NCBI GenBank assembly: GCA_023151115.1
Contig: JAKLJP010000015.1
Location: 62,001 to 126,000 of the forward strand
DNA from: Anaerolineae bacterium
Lineage (GTDB): Bacteria; Chloroflexota; Anaerolineae; 4572-78; J111
DNA length: 64,000 nt
Direction: 5' to 3'
A program made the translations under genes and the position numbers. This document shows, one piece after another, positions 44,147-53,347 of the stretch (positions are counted from its first letter, which is position 1; each line of letters opens with the position of its first letter). The notes under the pieces are model-generated. The model was not told the origin of the DNA, searched no databases, and saw only the letters and a program-made list of their open reading frames with translations.

Positions 44147-45392
44147 ACGCCTGGGCCAGTAGTTCAACCGGATGGATCATCGTAGCGCCAGTGGCGTGGG
44201 CAATTTGCCAACGACAGGTTTCGCTGTCGCAAACAGCCACCTTTGAGCCGGAGGCTTTGACCTGATCGAAAACACGTTTGCCGACATCCATCCCAATCTG
44301 ATATTTTTCTTTCTTATAGCCATACGTCCCGGCAATACCGCAGCAGTCGGCCTGGACATGCTGAATTTTGACGCCGGGGATCATCTCCATCAAATCAATG
44401 GCCGGCAGGCCCATATTGTGGGCTTTGAGCTGGCAGGGTGAATGGTAGGGCAGGGTCGCTTCTACAGGTTTGAAATCGGTTTTGAGTTGACCGGCATCGG
44501 CCAGGTCGAGCAGAAACTCACAAATATCGTAGGTTTGCTGAGCCACCAGTTCAAAAGGTTCAGTATTCAAGTCGAGAATATGACGATAATCGGATTTGAG
44601 CGAGAGGGTGCAGCTTGTCGAGGTGCCGACAATGGGGATGCCCTGGCGGGCATACTTGACCAATGAGTTGACATTTTTTTCAGCGTTGTGGCAGGCTGCC
44701 TCAAATTCGGCGTTGGAAAGCATCGGCAGGCCGCAGCAAACTTGCTCCGGTATAATCACCTCAAAGCCGTTATGTTCCAGCACGGCCAGGGCGGCTTTGC
44801 CCACGCGTGGCTCAAAATAAGCCGTGCTGCAACCGTGGAAATAAACCACCTGTTTGCCGGTCTTTTTGCGCCCATTCGCTTTTTGGTAGACGCCCTTGTA
44901 CCAGCCGCGAAAGGTCTCGAACGAAAAAGGCGGTAGCGGCGCATCGCGGTGAACGCCCATCACCGCCTCGGCCAGAATCCGCAGCGGTTTCAAATGGGCC
45001 ATAAAGTTAGCAATCGGCGCGACCGGGCTGGCCAATTTGCCCATTAACTCGGACCGGCCTAACAGGCGGTTTCGCAGCGGAATACCCCGGCGCTGGTACA
45101 GTTTGTAGCGGGCCTTGGCATTCATCTCCATCACTTTGACTTCGTGCGGGCAAACCATCGTGCAGACGCCGCAGCCGCTGCAATAATCCAGGCTGTCATC
45201 CACCGAAATTTCTTTGGGGTTGCGGAATCGCTGCGCCTGCGGCCCCACAAATTTGGGGCCGGGAAATTTGGGGGTAACGTTAGAAACCGGGCAGTGAGAG
45301 GTGCAAATATTACACTTAACGCACAAATCGGCGCTGTTTTGAACTTGATGCCAGATGGACAACGTGACGTCATCCAAAGTTTCTGTGCTCAC
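44130..45392 (-). CDS. glpC: Anaerobic-type G3P dehydrogenase subunit C (iron-sulfur)
   Basis: 420 residues from GTG 45392 with GAGGAG upstream. Two 4Fe-4S motifs (CVKCNICTSHCPV, CSGCGVCTMVCPH) and two CCG cysteine-rich repeats (QVCCGLPM, ADCCGIAG). GlpC anchors the GlpAB dehydrogenase and passes electrons to the quinone pool. Follows glpB in the operon. Confidence 0.93.
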   Translation of the reverse strand: MSTETLDDVTLSIWHQVQNSADLCVKCNICTSHCPVSNVTPKFPGPKFVGPQAQRFRNPKEISVDDSLDYCSGCGVCTMVCPHEVKVMEMNAKARYKLYQRRGIPLRNRLLGRSELMGKLASPVAPIANFMAHLKPLRILAEAVMGVHRDAPLPPFSFETFRGWYKGVYQKANGRKKTGKQVVYFHGCSTAYFEPRVGKAALAVLEHNGFEVIIPEQVCCGLPMLSNAEFEAACHNAEKNVNSLVKYARQGIPIVGTSTSCTLSLKSDYRHILDLNTEPFELVAQQTYDICEFLLDLADAGQLKTDFKPVEATLPYHSPCQLKAHNMGLPAIDLMEMIPGVKIQHVQADCCGIAGTYGYKKEKYQIGMDVGKRVFDQVKASGSKVAVCDSETCRWQIAHATGATMIHPVELLAQAYGLEY

Positions 45393-45405
45393 AAAAAGAC
45401 TCCTC

Positions 45406-45515
45406 GTTAGTAGTAACCAGTAGTCAGTAATCAGTAGCCAGTAATCAGTGGTTAGTAGATAATTGAACTGTTTACTGATAACTGCTCACTGATAACTGTT
45501 CACTGGTTACTGTTC
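45406..45515. repeat. Heptamer hairpin (agtaatc units)
   Basis: About six plus-strand units agtagtc/agtaatc/agtagcc (45413-45455) face their complement (ctgataactgctcactgataac) up to 45515, filling the glpB-glpC gap. Confidence 0.75.
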
Positions 45516-45520
45516 CTTGC

Positions 45521-46786
45521 CTAACTTATCTGCTTGACCACCGCTGCCGCCGTAGCCACAGCCAGGCCATCTCCGGTGCGGCCGTGCGCCCATTCTGACT
45601 CGGCCAGGACTGCCCCAATGGCGTACAAATTTTCGGCCAGCGGGCCAGCGCTGCCATTAACCGGGTTCAGGCGCTCATTAACTTTGACCCCATAATTAAA
45701 AACGGGCTGACCCTGGGGCGAGACAAAATGCGGGTTGAACCACTTGTGCCGGTTTGTTTCGGCGGTAATGGGCAGGCCAAAAACCTGCTCGGTCACACGA
45801 CCATCTTGATGGGCTGCCAGGCCGCCGCCAAAAAGGCCGCCGGTGGCTAAAACATAATGCTGGGCCTGAATCGGCTTGAGGCGGCTGACGGTTTCCAGTT
45901 GCACTTGCGTTACCCGGCCGTCCTCAATGGTTCCGGCCACGATTTTGCCGTTGAGGATTAACTTTCCGCCCGCCTGCAAAAAAGCCTCTTTCAAAGTCTC
46001 GTACAATCGCCGGCCCGGTATCGAAGGCGGCAGGGCGCTAATCTCAAACACAGGTTTGTCCAGCCCCTTTTCCAGGTCAGCGACCACTTCACGATGTTGT
46101 TTCACGCCTAACATCGCCGGAAAGCCAATTCGCTGATACCCTTTGCTTTTGCTTTTGACGGCCTTGATGACCTCACGCCTGAACTCCACTTTTTCAAAGG
46201 CGTGAGCAACTTCCGTCGGGACCACATCCACTTTGCCGGCTCTGGGAATGGTCACGTCAATCAGGCAAGGTTCAGATTTTACTAAATCTTGCTCGTTGAG
46301 GTTTTGGCTAATCAAGGTGGGGTAAAAATCACGCATCTGACTGAAACCCACAATAAGTATGCTTTCCCCGGTGCTCAATTCGCCTTTGGCCAGCGAGGCC
46401 GGGGCCAGGCACGTCGGATGGACGGCTCCGGCGGCGCTGGGCAGTAACCAATTGTGGTTGAAGTCGCCCTGGTAATCCAGGCCGTATTGGTTGACCAGTT
46501 TGAGGAAGTTATTGATTCCGGCTTCCAGGTTCGCTCGCCCCACCAGGCCGTAAGGATGATTGGGCCGCTCGGCCAAAAAGGCATCCAGTTTACTGGCCGG
46601 GTTCTTGACCGGCTCCATCGAATCGGCTGGTTGAAAACCCAATACATCAATACAGCCGGAGGCTAACAGCAGCGCCCCAATGCCGGTGGCGGTTACTAAA
46701 ACTTTTTGATTATTCTGGGCCAGTTGGCAGGCTGTGGTCAGCCCGGACAACCCGGCCCCAATGACAACAACATCATAGCGAGACAT
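45521..46786 (-). CDS. glpB: Anaerobic-type G3P dehydrogenase subunit B
   Basis: 421 residues. A Rossmann FAD/NAD motif VVVIGAGLSGLTTACQLAQ at the N-terminus, then GCIDVLGF and the C-terminal GAVLAESEWAHGRTGDGLAVATA, as in GlpB. Acts with GlpA and GlpC to oxidise G3P to DHAP with electrons to quinone. 80 nt after glpA, with a heptamer repeat in the gap. Confidence 0.92.
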   Translation of the reverse strand: MSRYDVVVIGAGLSGLTTACQLAQNNQKVLVTATGIGALLLASGCIDVLGFQPADSMEPVKNPASKLDAFLAERPNHPYGLVGRANLEAGINNFLKLVNQYGLDYQGDFNHNWLLPSAAGAVHPTCLAPASLAKGELSTGESILIVGFSQMRDFYPTLISQNLNEQDLVKSEPCLIDVTIPRAGKVDVVPTEVAHAFEKVEFRREVIKAVKSKSKGYQRIGFPAMLGVKQHREVVADLEKGLDKPVFEISALPPSIPGRRLYETLKEAFLQAGGKLILNGKIVAGTIEDGRVTQVQLETVSRLKPIQAQHYVLATGGLFGGGLAAHQDGRVTEQVFGLPITAETNRHKWFNPHFVSPQGQPVFNYGVKVNERLNPVNGSAGPLAENLYAIGAVLAESEWAHGRTGDGLAVATAAAVVKQIS

Positions 46787-46796
46787 AGAACTTTCC

Positions 46797-46888
46797 TATA
46801 AGTAGGAAGTAAGAAGTAGGGAGTAGGAAGTAGGGAGTAAGAAAGAGGTTCTCTAATTTCTTACTTCTAATTTCTTGTTTCTAATTCA
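46797..46888. repeat. Heptamer hairpin forming the glpA 3' end
   Basis: agtagga/agtaaga/agtaggg units (46800-46846) oppose ttacttctaatttcttgtttc. The right arm encodes the last residues of GlpA (ETRN) and its stop at 46867-46869. Confidence 0.7.
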
Positions 46889-48489
46889 AAGTACCCTTCC
46901 GTTTCCACTTCGCCGATGCGGCCCCTATCCAGGCCGCTTAACTCGGTGGGTAGTTTGTCCAGGCCCAATAGACCCAGATAGATGCCTTCGTCAAGCTGCA
47001 TTTGGCGCAAATGCTGGCCCCACAGCACCGATTGGACACCTTTCCAGCGTTCCTGCAAAAAGTCCACCAGAGCTTTGTTGGTTTCGGGCGCCGAAAGCCG
47101 CTTGTACTCGTTCATAATGCCGGCAGCCCGATAGGTGCAAAAACCGCCCTGGCAAGGCCCCATCCCCAGGCGCAAATCGCGCCGCAGATTATTGATTATG
47201 TTGGTTGGATCGTGGGCCAGATGCTCTTCGATTTGCGGGCGGGTAACCAATTCACACTCGCAGATAAGCTGGCCGCTCCATTCGCCTGATTCGATTTTTT
47301 CCAGGCGTTGGCCCAAGGTATAAAATTTCTTGTCGCCGGGACTTTTGAGAACCGTGGTGGCCGTCTGGCAGGGTCGCTCAGTACCCAGTTTCTTGCAGAC
47401 CAGGTCCACCGTCTCTTCGGCCATCAGGCGGTAAGTGGTCCACTTGCCGCCTGTAATTGTGATAAAATTGTCTACCCCGTCGCGCGGGGTGTGGTCAAGC
47501 AGGGTGTACTTGCGGGTCACATCACGCAGGTCGGCTCCCTCGGCTTTTTCCTGGTACAGCGGACGGACCCCGGCCCAGGCTCGCAGCGCCCGAAATTGCT
47601 TAAAACTGGGGACCAGCTTCTCGCCTTCATCTAGCATCAATTGTACTTCCCAATCCTCAATAGCATACTTATCCGGGTCGGCCACCCTCACCGAGGTGGT
47701 CCCAATCACCGCCACCGAAGCAATGGGCACAATAATATCGCCATCGTGCGGCTTAATACAGCGATTGACCACCGTGTTGACCATGCGATAGTTCATGGCC
47801 ACCATCGTCCCCTTACCGGCATAAACGGTCACATCACAGCCGGCCATGTGGGCAATCTGCCCGCCCCAGGCCCCGGCGGCGCTGACCACCAGATCAGCTT
47901 CGATGATAACTTCTTCGCCGGTAACAACGTTTTGAGCCACTGCCCCGGTTACTTTGCCGTTGCTGACCAGCATGTTGACAATTTTGTGATAGGTCAAAAC
48001 TTCGGCGCCGTACTCCTGGGCCGATTCGACCAGCGCCTTGCAGGCTTCCCACGTTTCCACACTGGCGTCGGGCACGGTGAAGGCGCGGGTCATTTTTGGG
48101 TTCAAAAAAGGTTCCCGGCGCAGCGCTTCGCCGGGGGAAATTTCTTCAACGGGAATGCCGACTTTCTGGCAGGCCGTGTAAAATTCGTCGGTAAAATCAA
48201 GGGGGTCGCCCGGCACACTGACAAACAAACCGCCGGTGTCCTCGATGCAGTGGGGCATGATTTTGCGTAAAATAAAATTTTCTTCGATACACTCACGGGC
48301 TGCATCTGAGTCGTTTACGGCGTAGCGACCGCCGCTGTGCAGTAACCCGTGAAAGCGCCCCGAAGTGCCGTAGGATAAGGCCCCCCGCTCTACCAGCAGG
48401 CATTTGAAGCCGCGTTGGGCCAAATCGAACAGGATGCCACAGCCTGTCGCCCCTCCGCCAATAACTAAAACTTCGGTTGATTTTTTCAT
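46867..48489 (-). CDS. glpA: G3P dehydrogenase subunit A with BFD domain
   Basis: 540 residues. FAD motif VLVIGGGATGCGILFDLAQRG, SGRFHGLLHSGGRYA (substrate region), GVRPLYQEKAEG and TITGGKWTTYRLMAEE. A C-terminal BFD-like [2Fe-2S] domain carries ICECELVTRPQIEEH and GMGPCQGGFC. Catalytic subunit, G3P to DHAP. Reads downstream of glpK in the operon; ATG 48489. The final codons are repeat-derived. Confidence 0.94.
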   Translation of the reverse strand: MKKSTEVLVIGGGATGCGILFDLAQRGFKCLLVERGALSYGTSGRFHGLLHSGGRYAVNDSDAARECIEENFILRKIMPHCIEDTGGLFVSVPGDPLDFTDEFYTACQKVGIPVEEISPGEALRREPFLNPKMTRAFTVPDASVETWEACKALVESAQEYGAEVLTYHKIVNMLVSNGKVTGAVAQNVVTGEEVIIEADLVVSAAGAWGGQIAHMAGCDVTVYAGKGTMVAMNYRMVNTVVNRCIKPHDGDIIVPIASVAVIGTTSVRVADPDKYAIEDWEVQLMLDEGEKLVPSFKQFRALRAWAGVRPLYQEKAEGADLRDVTRKYTLLDHTPRDGVDNFITITGGKWTTYRLMAEETVDLVCKKLGTERPCQTATTVLKSPGDKKFYTLGQRLEKIESGEWSGQLICECELVTRPQIEEHLAHDPTNIINNLRRDLRLGMGPCQGGFCTYRAAGIMNEYKRLSAPETNKALVDFLQERWKGVQSVLWGQHLRQMQLDEGIYLGLLGLDKLPTELSGLDRGRIGEVETEGYFELETRN

Positions 48490-48526
48490 AAGTCAAATAT
48501 CTGCTGTCGGAACATGTTTTCCACAG

Positions 48527-48562
48527 ATAGGGGGAAGGAAAAGCCTGTTTCCTTCCCCCTAT
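48527..48562. repeat. Perfect 15-bp-arm inverted repeat upstream of glpA
   Basis: ATAGGGGGAAGGAAA / TTTCCTTCCCCCTAT with a 6-nt loop, in the glpK-glpA gap. It may lower readthrough or stabilise a processed end. Confidence 0.75.
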
Positions 48563-48612
48563 TCGATTAGTCACGCCATCATCACTAACAGGCAAGTTTT
48601 GAGGTTTTCAGG

Positions 48613-48645
48613 TATCTCATTCCCAAACGGAATTTGGGAACGAGA
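48613..48645. repeat. 14-bp-arm inverted repeat in the glpK-glpA gap
   Basis: ATCTCATTCCCAAA / TTTGGGAACGAGAT, 13 of 14 paired, followed by heptamer-like gtctacctactacttactacc. Confidence 0.55.
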
Positions 48646-48683
48646 TGACCCTGTCTACCTACTACTTACTACCGTCTACCTGC

Positions 48684-50198
48684 TTAATGTTCCACCCAGT
48701 CAAAGGTGCGGGTGACTGCCTTCTTCCACTGTTTGTACAGGTCGGTGCTGGCTTTGCTGCCTGGGGTCGGTTCCCAGGTTTTGTCCATGCCCCAGTTGGC
48801 CCGCATTTCGTCGGTGTTCTTCCAGAAGCCAACGGCCAGACCGGCGGCGTAGGCCGCGCCGAGGGCAGTGGTTTCAGCCACCTTAGGCCGCACCACCGGT
48901 ACGCCTAACACATCGGCCTGGAACTGCATGAGCAGGTTGTTGTAAACCATGCCACCGTCAACCTTGAGCGCGGTCAATGGCACGCCGGAATCGGCGTTCA
49001 TAGCGTCGAGTACTTCACGGGTCTGAAAGGCGGTGGCTTCCAGGGCGGCGCGGGCAAAATGTCCCCGGTTAACATAGCGGGTCAACCCGGCAATTACGCC
49101 ACGGGCGTCGTTTTTCCAATAGGGGGCAAAGAGGCCGGAGAAGGCCGGGACAAAATAAATGCCGCCGTTATCTTCGACAGTCCGAGCCAGGTCTTCCACA
49201 TCAGATGATTTTTCAATCAACTTGAGGTTGTCACGCAGCCACTGCACCAGGGCGCCGGTGATGGCAATGGAGCCTTCCAGAGCGTAAACCGTTGGCTCGT
49301 CGCCAAATTTGTAACAGGCGGTGGTCAGCAGTCCGCTCTTGGAGGGGACAATGTCGGTGCCGGTGTTGAGGATCATGAAACAGCCGGTGCCGTAAGTGTT
49401 TTTGGCTTCGCCGGGGCTGAAGCAGGCTTGACCTACCGTTGCGGCTTGTTGGTCGCCCAGGTCACCGCAGACGGGGATGCGCCCACCAAAGGGGCCATCA
49501 GGCAGGGTGTAGCCGTAAATCTTGGGGTCGCTGGAAGGGCGAATTTCAGGCAGCATAGACTTGGGGATGGTCATAGCGGCGCAAATCTTATCATCCCAAT
49601 GAGTCCCATCCAGGTCCATGAGCATGGTCCGGGAAGCGTTGGTCACATCGGTAACATGCGCGCCGCCGTTGGGGCCGCCGGTTAGATTCCAGATAACCCA
49701 GGTATCAATGTTACCAAAAATTGCGTCGCCTTTTTCCGCAGCTTCGCGCAGGCCGGGCACATTATCCAGCAGCCACTTCACTTTGGGGCCGGAAAAGTAG
49801 GTAGCCAGGGGCAAACCCACCTGGGCGCGGAAGCGATCTTGGCCGCCATCTTTGGCCAGTTCATTACAGATTTTGTCGGTGCGGGTATCTTGCCAGACCA
49901 GCGCATTATGATACGGCTTGCCTGTTTTTTTGTCCCAGACCACCGTGGTTTCGCGTTGATTGGTGACGCCCACCGCAGCAATATCGGCGGCGGTAATGCC
50001 GGCTTTTTGTAGAGCGCCTTTGATGACATCCTGGGTGCGCGCCCAAATTTCCATGGGGTCATGCTCAACCCAGCCGGGTTGAGGGTAGATTTGCTCGTGC
50101 TCCATTTGATGGAGGCCGACCGACTCACCGGCGTGATTAAAGATCATACAACGGGTACTGGTGGTACCCTGGTCTATAGCGGCCACGTATTTAGCCAT
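48684..50198 (-). CDS. glpK: Glycerol kinase
   Basis: 504 residues with intact catalytic features: [40 protein letters not shown] with the catalytic Asp, [14 protein letters not shown], and [15 protein letters not shown]. Converts glycerol to G3P. AAGGAG precedes ATG 50198. Compare the degenerate paralogue at 41894. Follows dhaL. Confidence 0.96.
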   Translation of the reverse strand: MAKYVAAIDQGTTSTRCMIFNHAGESVGLHQMEHEQIYPQPGWVEHDPMEIWARTQDVIKGALQKAGITAADIAAVGVTNQRETTVVWDKKTGKPYHNALVWQDTRTDKICNELAKDGGQDRFRAQVGLPLATYFSGPKVKWLLDNVPGLREAAEKGDAIFGNIDTWVIWNLTGGPNGGAHVTDVTNASRTMLMDLDGTHWDDKICAAMTIPKSMLPEIRPSSDPKIYGYTLPDGPFGGRIPVCGDLGDQQAATVGQACFSPGEAKNTYGTGCFMILNTGTDIVPSKSGLLTTACYKFGDEPTVYALEGSIAITGALVQWLRDNLKLIEKSSDVEDLARTVEDNGGIYFVPAFSGLFAPYWKNDARGVIAGLTRYVNRGHFARAALEATAFQTREVLDAMNADSGVPLTALKVDGGMVYNNLLMQFQADVLGVPVVRPKVAETTALGAAYAAGLAVGFWKNTDEMRANWGMDKTWEPTPGSKASTDLYKQWKKAVTRTFDWVEH

Positions 50199-50239
50199 AA
50201 TTGTTTCTCCTTCAACATTGAATAATGAGTTGTCACGTC

Positions 50240-50340
50240 ATGGTGACAGATTTGTTTTAATAACAAGTTACAGAAGCACAGTTGTAGCAATTAACAACAC
50301 CTGCTACCTTGCTACCTGTTACTTACTACTTTGCTACCGG
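50240..50340. repeat. Degenerate heptamer/octamer block between glpK and dhaL
   Basis: aacaagttacagaagcacag and later ctaccttgctacctgttact-type units, weakly complementary. No gene. Confidence 0.45.
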
Positions 50341-50346
50341 ATAACC

Positions 50347-50973
50347 TTAAGCCCAGATATCCGCCGCCGCTTTGAGCATCAAATAAGAGGAAGTTGCGCC
50401 GGGGTCTTGATGCCCAATGCTACGTTCGCCCAGGTAGCTGGCACGACCTTTTTTGGCTTGTAGGGGGATGGTATTTTTCATCCCCTCTTCAGCCGCGGCC
50501 ACACCCTTTTGCAGGATTGTCTGTAGATCGTTGTTATCAGCTAACGCCTGTTTCATGGCCTCAAGCGCCGGTTTTTGGGCATCTACCATGGTTTTGTCGT
50601 TCAGTTCGGCTTTGCCGCGCTGCACAATACCCTCCAACCCAGCCTCAAATAAGGCGACCACGTCGGCCGGCCCCAACTCGTTTTTGTTGACGCAGGCCGT
50701 GCTGGCCCGCATAAAAAAGGTGCCATACAACGGGCCGGAAGCGCCGCCCACGGTTCGAATCAGGGCCATGGCCACCGTTTTCAGAACGCTGCTGATATCG
50801 GGTGGGTTAGTCTTAGCCAAATCGGCTTTGACAGCCTGAAAGCCCCGATCCATATTGATGCCATGATCGGCGTCACCTATATTGGAGTCGAGTTGGGTCA
50901 GGTATTGTTTGTTGTCGGCGTAGACTTGGGCTAGCGCATCAATCCAGGCTAAAAGGTTATCTCGGTTGACCAT
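50347..50973 (-). CDS. dhaL: Dihydroxyacetone kinase ADP-binding subunit DhaL
   Basis: 208 residues from ATG 50973; the frame extends upstream into dhaK without homology. The Mg/ADP-binding motif LDSNIGDADHGINMDRGF and GGASGPLYGTFFM, and the C-terminal DPGATSSYLML, are all family hallmarks. It holds a tightly bound ADP that DhaM rephosphorylates. 7 nt after dhaK. Confidence 0.95.
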   Translation of the reverse strand: MVNRDNLLAWIDALAQVYADNKQYLTQLDSNIGDADHGINMDRGFQAVKADLAKTNPPDISSVLKTVAMALIRTVGGASGPLYGTFFMRASTACVNKNELGPADVVALFEAGLEGIVQRGKAELNDKTMVDAQKPALEAMKQALADNNDLQTILQKGVAAAEEGMKNTIPLQAKKGRASYLGERSIGHQDPGATSSYLMLKAAADIWA

Positions 50974-50980
50974 AGTACAG

Positions 50981-51982
50981 TTATACTCCCCAACGTAAGG
51001 CTGGCGTATGCACCGGGGCATCCCACAGTGCGGTTAGTTCGTCGTCGGTTTTGAGCAAGGTGATCGAGCAGCCCTGCATTTCCAGCGAGGTGATGTAGTT
51101 GCCCACCAAATTGCGTACAATCTTGATGCCCTTGGCCTGGCAAATCTGGTTAAGCTTGTTGTAGACGATATAAAGTTCGATCAGCGGGGTGCCGCCCATG
51201 CCATTGACCATGGCGATAACACTGTCGCCATTTTTGTAGGGCAGATCGGAGATGATTGCTTCGGCCAGCATTTCGGTGATTTCGTCGGCGCTTTTCAGTT
51301 CCATGCGCTTGCGCCCCGGTTCACCGTGAATGCCGATGCCGATTTCCATTTCATTCTCGCCGATATCAAAGGTGGGTTTACCCGCCGCAGGTACGGTGCA
51401 AGAGGTCAGGGCCATACCCATCGAGCGGCCTTGATCATTGACCTTGCGGCAAATGTCGGCCACTTGCTGCAAATTCATGCGCTTTTCAGCCGCCGCCCCG
51501 CAGATTTTTTCGGCCAGTACGGTGATACCCACGCCGCGCCGGCCCGCGGTGTAGAGACTGTCCTGCACGGCTACGTCGTCGTTGGTCACTACCGCCACAA
51601 CCTCGATGCCTTCGGCCTGGCACAGTTCGGCGGCCATCTCAAAGTTCATCACGTCGCCGGTGTAGTTCTTGACGATGTGCAGCACGCCGGCGCCGCCATT
51701 AACTGCTTTGGTCGCCGCTTCCATCTGGTCGGGAGTGGGCGAGGTGAAGACATCGCCGGGGCAAGCTGCGTCGAGCATGCCCATGCCCACAAAGCCGCCG
51801 TGCATTGGCTCGTGGCCGCTGCCGCCACCGGAGATGACGCCGACTTTTCCCTGGACCGGGGCATCGGCGCGCACGACAATATTGGGATTGTAAAGAACTT
51901 TGACCAAATCCCCGTGCGCTGCGGCCACCCCGCCCAGCGATTGCGCCACGACATCTTCCGGTTTGTTGATTAGTTTTTTCAT
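50981..51982 (-). CDS. dhaK: Dihydroxyacetone kinase substrate-binding subunit DhaK
   Basis: 333 residues. [15 protein letters not shown] and the covalent-hemiaminal His in [14 protein letters not shown] are present, as are [13 protein letters not shown] and [15 protein letters not shown] before ATG 51982. Pairs with DhaL; with DhaM, HPr and EI encoded downstream, the PEP-dependent route is complete. Confidence 0.96.
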   Translation of the reverse strand: MKKLINKPEDVVAQSLGGVAAAHGDLVKVLYNPNIVVRADAPVQGKVGVISGGGSGHEPMHGGFVGMGMLDAACPGDVFTSPTPDQMEAATKAVNGGAGVLHIVKNYTGDVMNFEMAAELCQAEGIEVVAVVTNDDVAVQDSLYTAGRRGVGITVLAEKICGAAAEKRMNLQQVADICRKVNDQGRSMGMALTSCTVPAAGKPTFDIGENEMEIGIGIHGEPGRKRMELKSADEITEMLAEAIISDLPYKNGDSVIAMVNGMGGTPLIELYIVYNKLNQICQAKGIKIVRNLVGNYITSLEMQGCSITLLKTDDELTALWDAPVHTPALRWGV

Positions 51983-52021
51983 AACTTGCCCGTCCTTTCT
52001 GTGTAAACTAAAGATTTTACT

Positions 52022-52771
52022 TTAGAGGATCGTTAGCAGTACACCGGCGATAACGCCGCCGATGATCGGGCCGACAACCGGGATCCAGGAGTAACCCCAG
52101 TCGGAGTCGCCCTTGCCGGCAATCGGCAAAACAAAGTGGGCAATGCGCGGGCCGAGGTCACGAGCCGGGTTAATGGCGTAACCGGTCGGGCCGCCCAGAG
52201 AGAGGCCGATGCCCCAGACCAGACAGGCAACCAGATAAGGGCCAAGCCCACCGGCCACCTGGATGCCGCTCACCGGAGTATTGATCTGGAAGATAGCACC
52301 CACCCCCAGCACCAGTACAAACGTGCCGATGATTTCGCAGATGAGGTTGGTGGTAGTATTACGAATGGCCGGGCCGGTGCTGAAGACCGCTAACTTGGCC
52401 CCCTCCGAGCCATCGCCACGCGTGGCATCGAAGTGTGGCAGGTAGGCCAGCCAGACAATAACCGCACCCAAGAAGGCTCCGACAAATTCGCCGATGAGAT
52501 AAAAGACGACATCGCCGGCCGGAACAACCCCGGCTGCGAGCAGACCAAACGTAACGGCCGGGTTAAGGTGGGCGCCGCCGCTGCCAAATGCTTGTGCGGT
52601 GAAAACACCAGTTAACACGGCAAAAGCCCAGCCCGCGGTAATGACAATCCACGCGCCGCCGCCGCCGCCCCCTTGACCTTTATTCTTAGCCAAAACTACG
52701 TTGGCGACGACGCCGTCGCCCAAGATGATCAGCATCATGGTGCCGAGCAATTCACCCAATAAGATACTCAT
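52022..52771 (-). CDS. glpF: Glycerol facilitator (aquaglyceroporin)
   Basis: 249 residues from ATG 52771, preceded by GAGGGGA; a GTG at 52789 would overlap that site. Six TMs, both NPA boxes (HLNPAVTFG, YAINPARDLGPR) with the Asp after NPAR typical of glycerol-conducting members. First gene of the glycerol/DHA run, with a leader of about 570 nt. Confidence 0.95.
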   Translation of the reverse strand: MSILLGELLGTMMLIILGDGVVANVVLAKNKGQGGGGGGAWIVITAGWAFAVLTGVFTAQAFGSGGAHLNPAVTFGLLAAGVVPAGDVVFYLIGEFVGAFLGAVIVWLAYLPHFDATRGDGSEGAKLAVFSTGPAIRNTTTNLICEIIGTFVLVLGVGAIFQINTPVSGIQVAGGLGPYLVACLVWGIGLSLGGPTGYAINPARDLGPRIAHFVLPIAGKGDSDWGYSWIPVVGPIIGGVIAGVLLTIL

Positions 52772-52900
52772 AGTTGATTTTCCCCTCACACATAAAGATT
52801 ATTGGTTTTGTCATAAAACCGTTTATTTGCTTTGAAACCCCGTTGTCAAAGCTTTGTGTGAGACAGGTAGGCGGGTTTCAGATGAACCTACCTTGTCTTA

Positions 52901-52906
52901 ATTATA
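52901..52906 (-). promoter_or_regulatory. Possible internal -10 box upstream of glpF
   Basis: Perfect minus-strand TATAAT, but no good -35 at 16-18 nt. Could give a short leader lacking the attenuator. Confidence 0.3.
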
Positions 52907-52959
52907 CTGAAATCTTACAATTTCTCGATATTCTATCCCTCCTTTAACGCTACTGCGCT

Positions 52960-53026
52960 AAACCGTCTTTTCCTTAGCAAGGATTTAGCCAGAGGCTAAT
53001 TCTCCGCCAGGAGCCGGTTACGGTTT
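52960..53026 (-). ncRNA. Three-hairpin junction in the glpF leader
   Basis: An outer 7-bp stem (AAACCGT 52960-52966 with ACGGTTT 53020-53026) encloses three small hairpins: CCTT/AAGG (52972-52982), TTAGCC/GGCTAA (52985-52999) and CTCC/GGAG (53002-53013). This is a compact multi-branch fold, downstream of the attenuator in the minus-strand leader. Not matched to a known riboswitch class. Confidence 0.45.
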
Positions 53027-53031
53027 CCATT

Positions 53032-53061
53032 AAAAAACTGCCTCTTTCAATGAAAAAGGCA
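53032..53061 (-). terminator. Intrinsic terminator (attenuator) in the glpF leader
   Basis: On the minus strand TGCCTTTTTC-ATT-GAAAGAGGCA, a 10-bp stem with one U-G pair (a C-A mismatch if read on plus), is followed by G and six T. It lies about 260 nt upstream of glpF and inside its predicted leader. Confidence 0.65.
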
Positions 53062-53099
53062 TAGCGTTGACTCGTTTTAGCGGGCCAACACTATGCCTT
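53056..53099 (-). promoter_or_regulatory. Antiterminator-like stem competing with the leader terminator
   Basis: A 14-bp stem, minus strand AAGGCATAGTGTTG / CAACGCTATGCCTT, with one U-G pair and a 16-nt loop. Its 3' arm includes the 5' arm of the terminator, so only one can form. A further GGGCCAA/TTGGCCC hairpin lies upstream at 53125-53146. Confidence 0.55.
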
Positions 53100-53161
53100 C
53101 CATTTTCTGAACAGCAGAAGTTAGGGGCCAAGCTATTTTTTGGCCCAGAGGGATCGTAACT

Positions 53162-53298
53162 GGCAGAGACAGCGAACCTGACAACCTTGTGGTCACGCTT
53201 TACACCTTTGTTTTCCCACTAGTTTTTGAATTAGAAAGTCAAACAAGTAGAAACAGGATTGCAGACATGGGCGGACAGAAGAACAGGAGAGGATTTGG
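53162..53298. other. Central part of the glpF-trxA intergenic region
   Basis: Part of the predicted glpF leader on minus. A plus-strand frame of 69 codons at 53189-53398 has no ribosome site or protein signature and is not called. No further structure seen. Confidence 0.4.
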
Positions 53299-53335
53299 AC
53301 AAATGTTCACAATCCTCCTGGTTGTGAACATTTGT
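53299..53335. promoter_or_regulatory. Palindromic operator candidate of the glycerol/DHA operon
   Basis: Perfect 14-bp arms ACAAATGTTCACAA and TTGTGAACATTTGT separated by 9 nt. It begins just a few nt downstream of the predicted start of the minus-strand transcript, a place where a bound repressor would block transcription. Likely target of the SorC-type regulator at 39926. Confidence 0.65.
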
Positions 53336-53347
53336 TACACAAGGGCT

